Positions 44,300 through 58,736 of a stretch of 64,000 nt of DNA are shown here, in pieces. Below the pieces are notes generated by a model that saw nothing but the letters and a program-made list of their open reading frames with translations, searched no databases and was not told the origin of the DNA. Every line of letters starts with the position of its first letter. The stretch's first letter is position 1. A program made the position numbers and the translations under genes. The stretch is from Gonocerus acuteangulatus (lineage: Eukaryota; Arthropoda; Insecta; Hemiptera; Coreidae): NCBI GenBank assembly GCA_946811695.1, contig OX328124.1, positions 91,443,696 through 91,507,695 on the forward strand, written 5' to 3'.

Positions 44300-45290
44300 A
44301 AGTCCGCCAACATTGTCGATGAAAATAGAGCGTAGTCAGAATTAGCCTTCTGACCTTATTAACTAGAAGAACCGATTTATTATATGTGATTTATTAGTAC
44401 TATGATTGAAGCCAATAGTGTTAAGTGAAAATTCATGAAAAGATCTCAAAATAGAACATTTACAGGATTATAGTATAAGGCTAGGATGATACGTTTTAAA
44501 AAGAATGAATAGCCTTTAGAAGCGTTTGGGCAAGTGTGTTGGTTCAATTTGTACAGGTGTTTAATATCGTTGTAATCAATATTTGCTGATAGTCAGGTTC
44601 GCCGCTATCTTGCGGTATGTAAGCGGCCACACAAAGGCAGTCAACTCAGTGGGTCCATGATAACATCAAGCCTAGAACCTGATAAACTAATCTGTGATTC
44701 ACAAATTATCATTAACATAAATATTTTTATGTATATTGTGACATCAAATTGGAAGGTCTATAGTGCGAAAGTAACAAATTAATGTGGACCGCTTCAGGAT
44801 TTTGGATGTCATTCTTCAATAGTTATAGCCAAGCTCAAAATAATCAGTTACTTCAAAAATAAATGTTCAATCAAATATGTTCTAAACATTATTCACCGTC
44901 TCTAGGAATAATTAGGACGTTTTCAATCTTTGCATTAACCTCTTTATTCCTCTAATTAGAAGCCTATTCCTCGTATTTATCGACCAGCCTACTGATAATT
45001 CCAAATTACATGGAATCTTGAATGGTACCTTAAATATTTACTTTGATGTCATCACTGAATCATGGTTAATAACAGTATGAATAACATAACAATAATAAAT
45101 GTACCTACCACTCCAAATAAAACAAAAATGTAAATATTAAAACTCCGAGATTTAGAGGTTTTTATATATATTGGGAATTACAATAACATAAACAATATTA
45201 TTGTAAAGATAACGTTGTTTATATTCACTGAACATTTTTCCGTATAGAAGAAACCCGCTCCGAGATACCTCCCCATCAGGACCTAGGGAG
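44300..45290. other. Intergenic, nothing recognised
   Basis: AT-rich sequence with no ORF or repeat family I can support. Confidence 0.4.
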
Positions 45291-46195
45291 CTGCTGCCGA
45301 CAACGACGATGCCGTCAAAGGCTTCAGGTGTCCAGTCCGTCGTCGACAGAAGGATTTCTAAGTTTGTCCCGATGCCCTTCCAACAGACGACCAACTGCCC
45401 ACATCACCAGGCTGATCGGGATGAGCAACAACCTAAAGAACAGAATATTTTCTTTAGGTTGTTGCTCCTCCTCTTTAGGTTCCTTAGGTTGTTGCCCGGG
45501 CTCATATTATGAGCCCGGGAACTGAGGGCCCCCATCAACTCTTTCTTGGCCAATTGTGCAGTTGTCCGCGCAATAAAAAAACGGCTCTCTGGCACGGCGA
45601 ACACCCGAGGACACGAGGCTCCAGAACACCGTGGCCTCTGGTCTCAATGAGATCAAAGCCACGGCTTTCATCTCCCTAATTTCCAGTAAAGCTCGTGCAT
45701 ATTCTAGAGAGCTCTCTGTAGGAGAGAACGTTCTCCATCAGTGGTGACACCTCCAGTAGTGGACCACTAATGTGTTGAGCCGGGTTCAATGTTAGGTCCT
45801 GTGCTGTTCACCATTGACACCGCCCACATCTGACGCCACATGACGAAATTCGCGTCTATTCCTCAAGCTTCAAAGCCGCTGGAAGGGCACAGTCCGCCTG
45901 CAAAACATCGTAGACGCACTTGGAGATAAAGTAATGGACGTCAACCCTTCGAAGACTGATGCCGTGGTATGTTGCCTTCAGGGTAACAGACCCCTCAGAA
46001 GCCCTACTCTCGTATTTTGGGGTCAGAGTATCAAGCTGTCTACCAAAATAAACCCCTAATCCCTATGTCTCCAGCCGACTGAAGAAAGCCCGGCAGAACT
46101 CATTCCGCCTGAATCTTCTTTTGCGATCAGCCCAGCTCTCGCTTCGCATGGAGCTGCAACTCTCCTGAATGGGGACCCGCCCTGAGGTACATGTA
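45290..46195 (+). mobile_element. Heavily decayed LINE (reverse transcriptase region)
   Basis: Plus frames contain scraps of an R1/Jockey reverse transcriptase: GSMLGPVLFTIDTA-like, KFASIPQASKPLEG-like, VNPSKTDAVV-like and TFWGQSIKLS-like stretches in shifting frames. Inverted CCTAAAGAA/TTCTTTAGG and GAGCCCGGG repeats lie at 45430-45530. No intact frame. Confidence 0.5.
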
Positions 46196-47065
46196 TCTCT
46201 GTAGTATAGGAATAATGCAATGTGTAAACGAGGAAACCGAGCCAAAAATTAAAGTGATATGTTTTTTTTTATTAATCGGACAAAGAATAAACACTTTTAT
46301 CCTGTCGTACAAAACAAATTCCAAAAGTCAAAACTGTTCAACCCCGGCTCTGCCAGGAGACATTGCCCAATGACCAACATTTTAATAGCGGTTGAATCTA
46401 GAGAGAACAAAAAAAAAAAAAAAAATAATAAAATTACTTAAAAATAACTCCAATATCGTTTGTATTCTTCAAATACAAACTGTACCTACACTGTTCTATG
46501 TAAATATATTCTTATCTTAGCACATTACTTATTCATATTTTTAATTACTTATTTAATTACTTAATTATTAATTACTTATTCATATTTTTTTAATTTTGAA
46601 AAGGGCCATCTAAATGACTTGCCAGGTTTGGAACTGTGCTCCGGAGGAATACATCAGTAGATTAATTTTGCATTACATGAGTGTTTGGCGGAATAGTATA
46701 TATTTTAGTAAGAAGTATATTTTATTTTTCATTTTTTATATTATGTAAAACAAATTGATCCGAGTATAATTATTACTTCGGTTTGCTCTTGTATCTAAAA
46801 AATGAAAAAAACAAAAAAAAACAAAAATGCAAAGTAGGGGGTTATTTACGTAAACATAGGGGCTCATAACGTTAACATGAGTAGAATTTCGATATAAACA
46901 TTAGTTTAATAAAATACGACCAAAAATGTTTAAAAAAGAAAAAAGAAAATTAAAAAATATAAAAACGTAAGGAAATACTTATGCATTTATTTTTATTGCT
47001 CAATTGTGTTAAATAATGATAACTCCTTTCATTTCGGATAAGTTTAAATAATTTATAAATGATTA

Positions 47066-48616
<1,551 letters not shown>

Positions 48617-49170
48617 GTTTGTTTTGACATGTTCAATTTCTTCCGGTAAACATTATAAGCGTTTCTAGTAAAATAATAATTTGTGTCAATTTTAACTCTT
48701 ATATTACTCATACAGCATATGAAGTTTACTTTAAAGAATTCCCAAACAATCCGAACCGTTTCTGACATACATAGACAACGATATACATGACATTTTTAAT
48801 AAAGAAAAAATACATTTTTTCGGATCTGTTCATGTTGCATACCTGTATCGCTTTGGCTTGGCAGAAGACGACACTTTCCAACTCAGTAACGATGGCATCT
48901 TGGGTGGGGAAAATATCGCCATCTGCCACGAACTGAACCCCCAGCTTTCTACATCTGTTCGCTATTTGGAGGCTCGACAACTGGATCATCAGCTAAGAAC
49001 GGGCATTAGTGAAGAAGATATATTCGGGAGCCAACGACTGCATATCACTTAGGAGGGATGGCAATTTGTGGAGGATGAGCTTACGAACTGTAGTTATTCG
49101 CTTTCCCTGCTCCATTCATGAATTCCTAAATTGCTTGTTTCCTTGGTGGACGTTTGCCATGGCCTATTTT

Positions 49171-49187
49171 GAACAAATCATCATTAC
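49171..49187 (+). promoter_or_regulatory. Possible conserved block upstream of gene G
   Basis: GAACAAATCATCATTAC resembles the B/C block AGAACAAATGTGTTCATTA with a shorter middle. It is about 170 bases before the first possible start codon. A TATTATAA at about 49256 could serve as TATA. Confidence 0.3.
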
Positions 49188-49340
49188 ACAATGGAGAACA
49201 ATTATCGAATCACGTTTTGAATTAATTCTATCATGAATAATTTCTCATTGAAAGGTATTATAACTGAATTAACACTTGGCTTGAAATAATAGGAAGTACT
49301 TCCTAGAGTTTGGCAGTACTCTGCGAGCCGAAGTGGTGGG

Positions 49341-52300
49341 ATGTTTAGTGTATCCATGGATATTATGGAGAGAAGGTCCAGTAGGAATTCACCAAGCGGA
49401 ATGCTCCTTACTCTGATGGTGTGCGGAGTGGTGTATTGCTCTGTTGTTGGAGGGCAGATCACCGCTACCAGTACTCCAACATCCTCACAGGGTTTCGGCT
49501 ATCTTCTATCAAATTTGTTAAGGTACGTTAAAAATGATCAGGATCATAGGCATTTATCAGTCGTCCTTCTTTCGGATAAACAAACTTTACTTCTTACTCA
49601 ACGAATATATCAATGTTCACATTAAATAGATTTGCAATATTCTTCGTTTAAAGTGAACAAATTTCTCAAAGAACCTATGCAGAGAATAGTCATTTCAAAA
49701 TCACCTTTTAGTGCGGTTCCTCCCTCTCCCATAAGGAGGAAACCCGCTTATGAGGTTGACCTCATAACGCAGTCCGGAGGTACCGACTAGAAAATTACAC
49801 GTTTCAAAACCAATAGATTTATGATAGTTAATCTTTAGTTCTATTTGGAGTTAAGGAAGTACTATAAATAAAATATTTCATTAACAGGAATGAAAAGTTT
49901 TAGGATTTATGCACGGTTGGGAAATCGTGGTTAAGTGGAAGGTAACCATTTGAATGCTTACTAAATTCTCTACAAAAAATGCCCTAATATAAGTTCTGAT
50001 GGGGCGATCCTAATCGGAGAAATAAATGCTTGAAACATTGAAAGTTTTAGTTTTGCTCTTTTGAACGGGTTTTTGTACATATTAACCTAATGTTTTAAGT
50101 GGTTGTTGTTGTTTTTTTAGTTTCATTTAGCAGTAAAATGAGTATTTTAGTAAAACAAGGTAAGAAAATGTGAATCAGTGTTATAGTGTTTCCAAGAGCA
50201 AACGTTTTGACAGAGGATGGAGTGATTTCCGCTAAGATACTGTCAGTTTTCTGTTGTGGCGACTTAAATATTCCTTCTTTGATTTGGTTTTATATTTTTA
50301 ACGAAAGATTAAAACCTACTAATGAATGTTTCTCTTCCTTTACTAATGGCACTAGCGATGAACGAAACCGCGCTAAGATGACGCAGTTTCTGCGATTGGG
50401 ACTTTTATTTGAAAATGCTATGATCAATCTACTATCCAGTGCATGAAAAATTATCTATATATTTTCGTTGTAATTTTATTGTTAGATTTCTAAAGTTTGT
50501 TATATTTATTTATATATTAGCTGATTTTTTTAAATTTATACTTTAACATTGTGGTTCACGTGTCCATGTATACCAATTGCCTATTTATGTCAATAGACCC
50601 GATGGAAAACAGAGTTAAGACTTGAAAATTGCTTGCCTAAGGGCTGTGGATTTGATTCCCAACAGGGGTGATGGTTTTTTTCTTTAAAAAAGCGGAGAAA
50701 CGACCCCTATTCTGTTAAGAATAGTGTGTTTAATCTGTAGATAGCTCATTAGAAAAAAAGTCTATTTTTAATGAAGGGTTGTAAAATTGAAATAGTATCG
50801 AAAAGAGTTTGAGGGTCTCCCGTGGTCTAATGGCTAGCGCCTTGGATTCATAAGCGGGAGATGGTGGGTTCGATTCCCAACCTCCGGCAGGAATTTTATC
50901 ATCCCACGGCTCGCTGGTAAAATTCCTCGCTGGACCATGGATGTCGGCGCTAATGACCTAGATGTAGATGCGCCGTAAAGTATCGAAAAGAATGAAGAAG
51001 TGGTTTTACTTTTATACTGGTCATGGTATATAGATAGTTTTAGAAGTGTCACATTTTTTCAACGATCGGACGTTTTAAGCGAAAGATATCGTTGCTATTT
51101 TAACACAATACGAACAAAAAAAATACTAATTTACAGTGAAAAATATTAAACAACCAATATTTCTTTTTACAGTACCTCCGTTGGAACCGTGCAAAACGCA
51201 GTCCAGAGTGGAAGTCAGCTGGCAAGCCAAGTTATAAATTCAGTTGCCGATACAGGCCGACAGATTCAAGCATCTAAAATAGCAACTACTCAAGCGGCTC
51301 TTCAAACTACTTTTAGCACCATAAATAGCACTTTCGGTAAAAATAAACATAAAATATATCTTTTGGAGCTATAAACAAATATGGTATGGTTAAATGTTGA
51401 AGGAAGGTACAAGACGAGGATCTTCAGGCCTTATATAAGAGACATAAAGAAAAATACAGTAGCAGCCATTAAATAATACTAAACACATTAAAAAAATACC
51501 TGGCAACTCGAGTATCTACACAGCCGAATTACAAACCATAAACCTAGCCCTTTCAATACACTTAACAGATACAAAAAAAAAAAAAAAAATATACTGCTAT
51601 GTACAGACTAACTTAACTCTTTACGCCGCCTCGGTAATACGCACTCTAACCATCCAATAATTAAACAGGTATACGAACAATCGCACAGACTACGACCACG
51701 ATGGAATCAGAAGACACCCAAGCATGTGTAGGTACCTACACATCAGAAGACAACCTACCTACAATCAGAAGACACCCAAGCAAAAGAGGCAACAAATAAA
51801 CAGAAGTGGGAGAGGTGGTATAACGTCAGGGAAATTAGTTTTTTCATCTTCAGAAGCTTACTTAATAGACAATGGTAAAATTACACAGCCAGTCGGAGCA
51901 ACACTAATTTGTGGGTGATGGGCCAACAGTGCTAAAAAAAGTATCCATGGTTGGCAACGACTTAAAGTTAGATCCTGGTATTGGCACATGTTCAAGAGAT
52001 GGACAAAATGTGCCTGTTGGGGTTGGTCAACCAACACTCAAAGTCGACGCAATAACAATTGGTGGAACTGAGATATAGGTAAGGGCTAATACGGATTCCA
52101 GCGCATGACGCACAATTGTACAAACATTGCAGCCGTTATTCAAGTAGCCCGCAGAAACGAAAAAACTTACTTGACAAACTCCACCGGCCCCCTTATCATG
52201 AAAGCGAAGGATTACTTAATGTATCGGCGTCATACGTTTAATTTTTTGCAGTATATTGATACTGTATGTCTTTACAAAACTTCATCTACATCTAGGTTTT

Positions 52301-53798
52301 TACCTAAATAAGCTGAACGCGCTTATAAAGCGTTACAAGACATCAAAAAATGACAGAGATAGTAAAAGACTAGCTAACTCGGGGGTTCTTTGTCTTTTTT
52401 TCTGCTTAGTAAATTTCTTAAACATTTGCAGCATAGGTTAGTTGCAGTTAGAAGCAGCTTAATCTCGCTTGAGCGTTTAAAACATAAAAAACGCCAATAT
52501 TTTAAAGCGGATAGTAACCACGGGGCTTCTTTTGCCTTTTTTTTTCATTTGGTAAATTTCTTAATACTTATAGCTAAACGACAACCGTCATCCCGCTTCG
52601 TGTTAGCGGGATCTATGTTAAGAGATACCGCGGCGATATGACGTGGTGGACTTGGCGATTATTAAAAAAAAAACGCTACAAGACTTTTTTCATACTTCAC
52701 GCACACACATATTAAATAAATGGCTGTATTACTGGCTTCAAACAGACATTAAAAGCTTGAACCTACGAGAATACGCATTGACAAGTAGTACTGACCATAC
52801 GTTGCATTGGACACTCATTACTCACACATAATTACCTCATAGGGAAAAAAGACAAACAGATAAGTAGACTTTGTAACACAACTTTGACAATTAAACATAT
52901 ACTCACTGAATGTAAATGACACGACAATGTAAACATTCCACACGACCTACCTTGCCAGATATTGGGAACACAATGTATATTCGTGAATTAAATTACATGT
53001 TATATTGGCAGTCTTTCTTAACACGGAATTTAATTTTCAGGTACTAAGAGTGGAGTTGGTCCTGTAGTACAGGCAGCAGTCGGAACAGCTTCTAACTTGA
53101 GTCAAGCAGCCATAGGAACTATACGATCATTTGGGGAACTGAAGTTCAACTTGATTTCAAGCCTCGGAAGTGCCTTGCAGTTGGGTGGCAGTTCTTTGAA
53201 TGCAGTCATACAGACTGGGGCAGACAATACACAAGCTGCATTGCAGGTGGGGCTGAGTGCGATCAAGGGAGCACTCGGCAGCGGGGGCGTGACTGCGGGA
53301 ACCACTGTACCGTCGGGCGTTTCATCCACCGAGGCTTCCATGCCCATGGTCTCGGGAAGCGGGCCAATGTCGGGCGAAGGGATGGAAATGGCAGGAGTCA
53401 CCGTGACAGAAATGCAGACAGCAGAATCGTCTGGAAGTAACGGAATGAACAGTGGAGGGATGGGCAGTACAGAAATGACTATGGCGGAAAATAGCACTGC
53501 GGAAACGACACCTTCAGGTAGCCCTGAAGAAATGACGACGCCTTCATCTACTAGCACTGTGGAAATGACTTCTGAAGATACACCATCAGATATGACTACG
53601 CCTGCAACTAGCCCTGAAGAAATGACAATGCCTCCAGGCAGCCCTGAAGAAATGACGATGCCTCCAGGTAGCCCTGAAGAAATGGCCATGCCTGCTACTA
53701 CTAGCACTGTAGAAATGGCTTCTGAAGGTATAGCTTCAGATATGACTACGCCTGCAGCTAGCTCTGATGATATGACACAAGTGCCCTCGAAGAAATGA
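49341..53798 (+). CDS. Gene G: secreted 11-mer-repeat protein with C-terminal Thr/Pro/Glu/Met repeat tail
   Basis: Exons 49341-49522, 51173-51336 (164 nt) and 53041-53798 (758 nt), phases 2 and 1, encode up to 367 aa. In-frame ATGs at 49341, 49365 and 49401 are all possible; the last gives the most typical signal peptide, [19 protein letters not shown]. Exon-end motif YLLSNLLR. Exon 2 is exactly 33 nt (11 codons) shorter than in all other copies. Exon 3 begins [20 protein letters not shown], keeps the family helix region, then adds about 150 residues of [18 protein letters not shown] units with acidic, Thr-rich linkers. The frame ends SKK-stop, but the repeat EEMTMP continues past it in another frame. 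No Cys after the signal peptide. Intron 1 holds a SINE and a TIR element, intron 2 LINE debris. Role unknown; the tail looks mucin-like and anionic. Confidence 0.8.
49706..50403 (+). mobile_element. TIR-type element (AGCGCGGTTCC family), short copy in intron 1 of gene G
   Basis: TTTTAGTGCGGTTCCTCCC to GAAACCGCGCTAAGATGACG, about 0.7 kb. It lacks the (TA)n core and much of the middle, so it is an internal-deletion derivative. Confidence 0.6.
50807..50978 (+). mobile_element. tRNA-derived SINE, family 1, in intron 1 of gene G
   Basis: GGGTCTCCCGTGGTCTAATG, GGTTCGATTCCC, GATGTCGGCGCTAATGACC and GCGCCGTAAA. The 13-base direct repeat AGTATCGAAAAGA at 50794-50806 and 50979-50991 is a target-site duplication. 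The copy lacks a long A tail. Confidence 0.88.
51470..52960 (+). mobile_element. Decayed LINE in intron 2 of gene G
   Basis: [19 protein letters not shown] at about 51505 is an RNase H domain block typical of Jockey/I-type elements (..IxTAELxAIxxAL). Near 52885 [11 protein letters not shown] is the zinc-knuckle end of ORF2. Frames between are broken and some stretches (52390-52560) look duplicated. Confidence 0.6.
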
Positions 53799-54184
53799 CC
53801 ATGCCTACAGATGTTAAAACGACTACCTAATCCAATACACCTCAATACTCAATGCTACGTTAGATAATTTTCGATTATATAATCTTGAGATTGGTAAGGT
53901 AAGTACTGAAAATTACAAAATATGAGCCATATTTAAAGTTTCTGTTGTTCAAGAGGCATTTCAGGCCCAAGTAACAATAAATAGAGCAACGAAATATATT
54001 TCTGTTGACTGGTCATTTTTATCAGTTTTACGTGTTTCCTTAACGTCAGAAAACAGTGAAATCGCGTAAAACATATCTATGTCTACGTTTACATTTTAGT
54101 AGTGTTTTTCTCTTATTTTCTGATCTTTACAGTACCCGACTGATATTTGTGTAAATAGGCAATATAAACATAATTACATTTCGT

Positions 54185-54530
54185 GTTCTGGCAGGAAACA
54201 TAGTACAGAACAATGAACGTCAGATTAAGAAAAAAATTCCTGCATGGCCATCAAGCAGCAGATGTAACATGCGAGAAGAAGTAGCCTTGTGTCGGCTAAG
54301 GATTGGCCATTCCCGAATGTCTCACTCTTATCTTAGGACACGACAGGACAGACCGACTTATCATTACTGTAATGCAACACTTGCCGTTAAACACATCCTG
54401 ACAGACTGTGTATTGAGACAAAATGCTAATGTCCCACAAAACACGTACGAAGTATTCACAGGTAATGCATTGGACAGCTATTTGGACTTTCGACCTAGTC
54501 CCTTAGGAAACATTTCAACCTAAATAATTT
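54185..54530 (+). mobile_element. Jockey/R1-like LINE ORF2 C-terminus
   Basis: One open frame reads MREEVALCRLRIGHSRMSHS, then CNATLAVKHILTDC, the standard RLRIGH...HILTDC zinc-knuckle region, and ends at 54523. It is the best preserved of the copies of this 3' end (others at 0.6 and 52.9 kb). Confidence 0.8.
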
Positions 54531-54789
54531 GATCTAAACTCTTATTAAAGAACTTTTGCTTCTTGTTTCGTTGCTTTCAAATAACGAACAAGCATCATGT
54601 ACCACCCGAGGAAGCCGGCTGTAATGACGGGGAAAATTTGTGGTTTAGGAAAACGCACCGCTGGAGATACATGCCGGCATGTAGGAAGAGATGAAGCAGC
54701 TCAGCGACAAAGTTTAAAAGAGAAAAGAAGTTTTATGAACTTATTTAATCAACTTATATGGAATATAAATACAAGTAAGTGAGAAACTG

Positions 54790-55845
54790 AAGTACTTCAT
54801 CTTTCTCTATTATTTTGATTTCTGTAATTATTTTTTACATTTTGTATAATGAACCACCCAGTTGTTGAATCGCCTTAATTACGAGCAACTAAAATAGATA
54901 ATCAAATTGTGCAAATAAAGAAATAACCACTGAAATAGCATGAAAATTCTACCTATCTGATTAAACTACAAATGTTGACTTCAGCATATAGAATTATTCA
55001 CCGAAACATAGAAAACCTGTAATCAATGATCTGTGTTTTACAAAAGTAAATTGTAGTTACAAATTTTTAAGTTTTCAAATTTGTTTTCGTTTGTATTTTT
55101 GGCTTCCTTCAAGAGTGCTGGTCAGTTCTTCATTATTTGTAAAGCAAAATGGCATCGTTTGAAGAGAAGTAAATTTTACAGGCTGTAAGTGAGCACATAC
55201 ATATTTTTTTTTTTATTATATATATATATATATTTATTTATAGAATATTACAATCTACAATTGAGCATACATATTAAAATTATTATCTTATATTATGTGT
55301 ATACAAAATGATCAAGAAGCTGAATGCACTCGACATCTAAGTAGACAACTATATTTGCTCACTTGCAATGGATTAAGGCGCATCAATTTTTTAGCTAGAG
55401 GAAATGACTGACCTGCTCATTAAATCAGCTGAATTTGTTCTGCCATTACTCATAAGGTACAATGAAATCTCTCTTCTTTATTATAAATACATTCTGAAGA
55501 AAATAATTTCAGAATTATGATTAAAAAAAAAGATGGGATTTATCTAGATAAGACTAAGTTTTAGTCATGTTTAAACCAAAAACCAATAAATTAAAAGGAC
55601 TAACAACAGGCCACAACATCTGTTTATTCGCCACGGATAGCATTTCCTCCATAAATAAAAAAAAAAAAAAAAATTGAAAGAGTTTCTTAATCAGCAACAT
55701 TTACTAAGGGGGAGAAACTACCATGGACACAAATTAATAACATACTCCTAAACGTTGAAATCTGCATATTTATGTAACTTGGTATCCTTAGAGCTGAATT
55801 ATAGAGAAATGTCTGGTATAATTTGAAAGGCAAGATGCCCAACTA
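54790..55845. other. Intergenic, nothing recognised
   Basis: AT-rich. ATGGCATCGTTTGAAGAGAA|GTAAAT at 55149-55168 could be a tiny first exon for the gene at 58-60 kb, but its phase does not join directly to 58059. Confidence 0.3.
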
Positions 55846-55846
55846 G

Positions 55847-55925
55847 GGTCTACCCGTGGTTCTGTGACTAGCGCCAAGGATTCTCCTGTGGAAGATGCGG
55901 GTTCAAGTCCCGTCTGCAGGAGGTT
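55847..55925 (+). mobile_element. Diverged tRNA-derived SINE head
   Basis: GGGTCTACCCGTGGTTCTGTG, GACTAGCGCCAAGGATTC and GCGGGTTCAAGTCCCGTC keep the A and B boxes of SINE family 1. No body follows. Confidence 0.5.
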
Positions 55926-56037
55926 GAGTTCGTTCAGCTATGGGCGAAAAGAACCATAATAGGTTTGAAGGAAGTTAGAATTTAATTCAGTCAAAAGTTA
56001 GATAATACAATTAATAATCCACTCAGTTGTCAATTAA

Positions 56038-56113
56038 AGGGGTCTTCCCGTGGTCTAATGGCTATCACCATTGATTCTAATGCAGGAGATGGTGGGTTCG
56101 AATCCCACCGGCG
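56038..56113 (+). mobile_element. SINE family 1, 5' half, split by a MITE
   Basis: GGTCTTCCCGTGGTCTAATG through GGTTCGAATCCCACCGGCG; a worn 3' half (CAGGAGCAGGAATTTTCTC) resumes at 56743. Confidence 0.75.
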
Positions 56114-56742
56114 CACAGTGGGGCCCAACGACATCTAGAGTTTCAAAAAAAGGCTAAAGCCTCTAAATCCTAACCGATTTCAATTTTTTTTTTTTTTTAA
56201 TGAAAGCTAATAAATTTTAGAGCAACTTCGTCTAGCCAGATTTTTGATTTTTGTTTCCCTTGCTCACGAACGTTTACAATTGAACATAAACAAATATTTT
56301 ATTTTTCATCGAACTTAATATCAGCACTGATATAGTTGAAATAAAACATTTAAATCCTGATTCAAATCATTTAAAAATCATTTTATTTCAATTAATCTCA
56401 TTGTTGAATTAAGATAGAGTTACGTTTTGAAGATTTGAGTTACGTCAATCTGATTTGTTCCAAGTCTAATCAAGATTAGAATATTTAATTTCAACGATAT
56501 CACTGCTGAGTTAAGTGAAAAATAAAATATTATTTTACGTTCAATTGTAAAGTTCGTGAATTATTTTAATTCGTATAATTTCGTATTTTAATAAACAGGG
56601 GAAACAAAAAATAAATCTCTGGCTAGACAAAGTTGTTCTAAAATATATTAGCTTTCATTAAAAAAAAAAAAAATTGAAATCGGTTAAAATTTAGAGGCTG
56701 TAGCCTTTTTTAAAAGATGAAATGCCGTTTGGCCCCACTGTG
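56114..56742. mobile_element. 629-bp MITE with long inverted repeats (CACAGTGGGGCC)
   Basis: Ends CACAGTGGGGCCCAACG and reversed CACAGTGGGGCCAAACGGC. Inner arms also pair: AACCGATTTCAATTTTTTTT with AAATTGAAATCGGTT, GAAAGCTAATAAATTTTAGA with TAAAATATATTAGCTTTC, and CTAGCCAGATTT with the sequence CTCTGGCTAG. The arms run to about 180 bp. It sits at the same SINE position as the 38.6-kb transposon. Confidence 0.8.
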
Positions 56743-57008
56743 CGGTATGCAGGAGCAGGAATTTTCTCATCTCACTGCTCGTTGTTGATTAAAAAAGTCA
56801 TTCAATAAAAATATAATTTATTTCACACACTTTTTTATTAGGGGATATCTAAAGGTTCTACCGACCTTTTATAGCCAGGATCGATGGAGACATAAAAAGA
56901 ACTTGACTATTGATCATTTATAAATTGATTACCAATCGGGACATTCTTTACTTCTTCGATGAGGGCATTTTCTCATTTATTTTGTTTTGTAGGTATGCAT
57001 CTATCTGG

Positions 57009-57377
57009 TTAATTATGTATGCACATATCTGATGGATAAATTAAAATTCCCATCACGCAAAGCACAGCCTGAAGACGAAAGATATCCGTTTTATAACAGG
57101 AAGGAATCGTGAACATAACAGTAGAGTTTTCTTTTTGAGGAATCAGCTGATATTTAAATGGCTTACCGAATCGATAAGACACACTGTCACCAGCTGGTAG
57201 ATGCCATTCGATATGGCGGATGTAAGCATATACATAACTTCGTATTCCTGCATTCTCCCTCGTCAGTCGAGGCTCTTCCATCATGCGCTTAGGATTCACT
57301 TTAAACTTTATTCTTCTATTTGGGGCTGTAGTTGTGTTTGGAAAATCATCATTCCTCAAGCAGGCGGTTCCCATCAA
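57009..57377 (-). CDS. Unassigned 122-aa ORF
   Basis: Minus strand, from MMGTACLRNDDFPNTTTAP to YPSDMCIHN. Composition is balanced, with AYIRHIEWHLPAGDSVSYRF in the middle, but I recognise no domain, and no promoter or splice signals were identified. It could be a transposon relic next to the MITE at 57.45 kb. Confidence 0.2.
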   Translation of the reverse strand: MMGTACLRNDDFPNTTTAPNRRIKFKVNPKRMMEEPRLTRENAGIRSYVYAYIRHIEWHLPAGDSVSYRFGKPFKYQLIPQKENSTVMFTIPSCYKTDIFRLQAVLCVMGILIYPSDMCIHN

Positions 57378-57446
57378 GAATCAGGTAGTACCAACTTATA
57401 TAATGATATGATGATAGCATTTAAGGCGATAAGAAGTCAAAGAATA

Positions 57447-57650
57447 GTAGGGATTTGGCTAAGAGAAATCGTCAGATTTCTTTAAAATCTATATTTCAAA
57501 CTTTTCGGCATGCTCTTTAGCAGGAGCCTTCAGCAATAAATGCCTAGGTCGGAAAGGAAGACCATGATAATATTTAGGTGACCATGGAGAAGTGTGGTTT
57601 TTATGAAAATCTGACGTTTTCTCTTAGCCGAATCGCGACCATTCCTTCAT
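57447..57650 (-). mobile_element. MITE of the TTAGCC(G/A)AATCC family
   Basis: Inverted termini GATTTGGCTAAGAGAAATCG and (reversed) GATTCGGCTAAGAGAAAACG, both continuing GTCAGATTT. The minus strand interior has CTGAAGGCTCC..GCCGAAAAG, a degraded hammerhead-like core. Confidence 0.65.
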
Positions 57651-58058
57651 TTCTCAACTTATATGTAGTTAAATTTCCCCTCGTCAAAATATAATGCATG
57701 AATAGCCTTTATTGTGCGATAGTAATAGTACCAAAAATAATAATAACTGACACTATTATATAAAATGATACGACGGTGTATGAGTTTGAAGTAAAACCTT
57801 AGAAGAATATTTAAAAACGTAGTTTGGAATAAGAGGACGTTTTTATAGTATTTTTTTTTTTTTGCCAAAATATTATGAAAACGTCCTCAAACTTCAAGCT
57901 ACATTGATTGATGTCATACCTATATTTACTGGCGGACCTAACCCCTTAGATTATTTACCTACATTGATTGATGTCACGCACACACACACCCACATACACA
58001 TGGCTTGAATTTGTGTTTAAATATAAGCACTTTTAATAACACGAGTTAAATTTTGTAG

Positions 58059-58289
58059 GAATCTGGAGTCTCTGAGACTCCAAAACAAATTCTTCTTGTA
58101 GATAATGGAGGTGGAGCTGAGAGAGAGGGGGCTGCTGGCGCAGGTAACACAAAAATGAGAATTATTTTAAACTTTTTATTTATTTAATTATTATTAACCA
58201 AAAGTAATGCTTATTTGGCGATTTTTTATCAGAATTCGACCTTTTTTTAAGCAATAGAAACAGGAGGTCCAATAAATTTCATTTATGTG

Positions 58290-58364
<75 letters not shown>

Positions 58365-58704
58365 AGATCAAATTTCGGAGAACGAAAGTCCGCCATAAAA
58401 AAATTGATTGATGATTTTTAATTGATGAAAGAAGGTAAATTATTTTTGTTATGAAAAGAAATAAGCCTTAAATATGTTTTGTCTATGAGAAGTAGCTTTT
58501 ACACGATATTTTAATTATACAAATATTTATGAGCACCCGCAACAAAGGCGATTCGCCCAATTATATTATAACATATATTTTTAATTACACAAATGAAATT
58601 ATACATACATGTTCAGTTATACTATTAAGTATACTACCAAATATGCAATATCTTAAATGCATTTAATTCTAATTTTAATCAAATTTATGAAAAAGAAGAA
58701 GCAT

Positions 58705-58736
<32 letters not shown>

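Noticed and set aside
48726..49052. ORFs on both strands (KLGVQFVADGDIFPTQDA on minus; LSNDGILGGENIAICHEL on plus)
   Set aside because: Composition looks partly protein-like on the minus strand, but frames are short, broken and without a recognised domain; perhaps an old transposon relic.
53102..53845. 247-aa minus-strand ORF
   Set aside because: It is the antisense shadow of gene G exon 3; the plus frame continues the family splice phase and repeat pattern.
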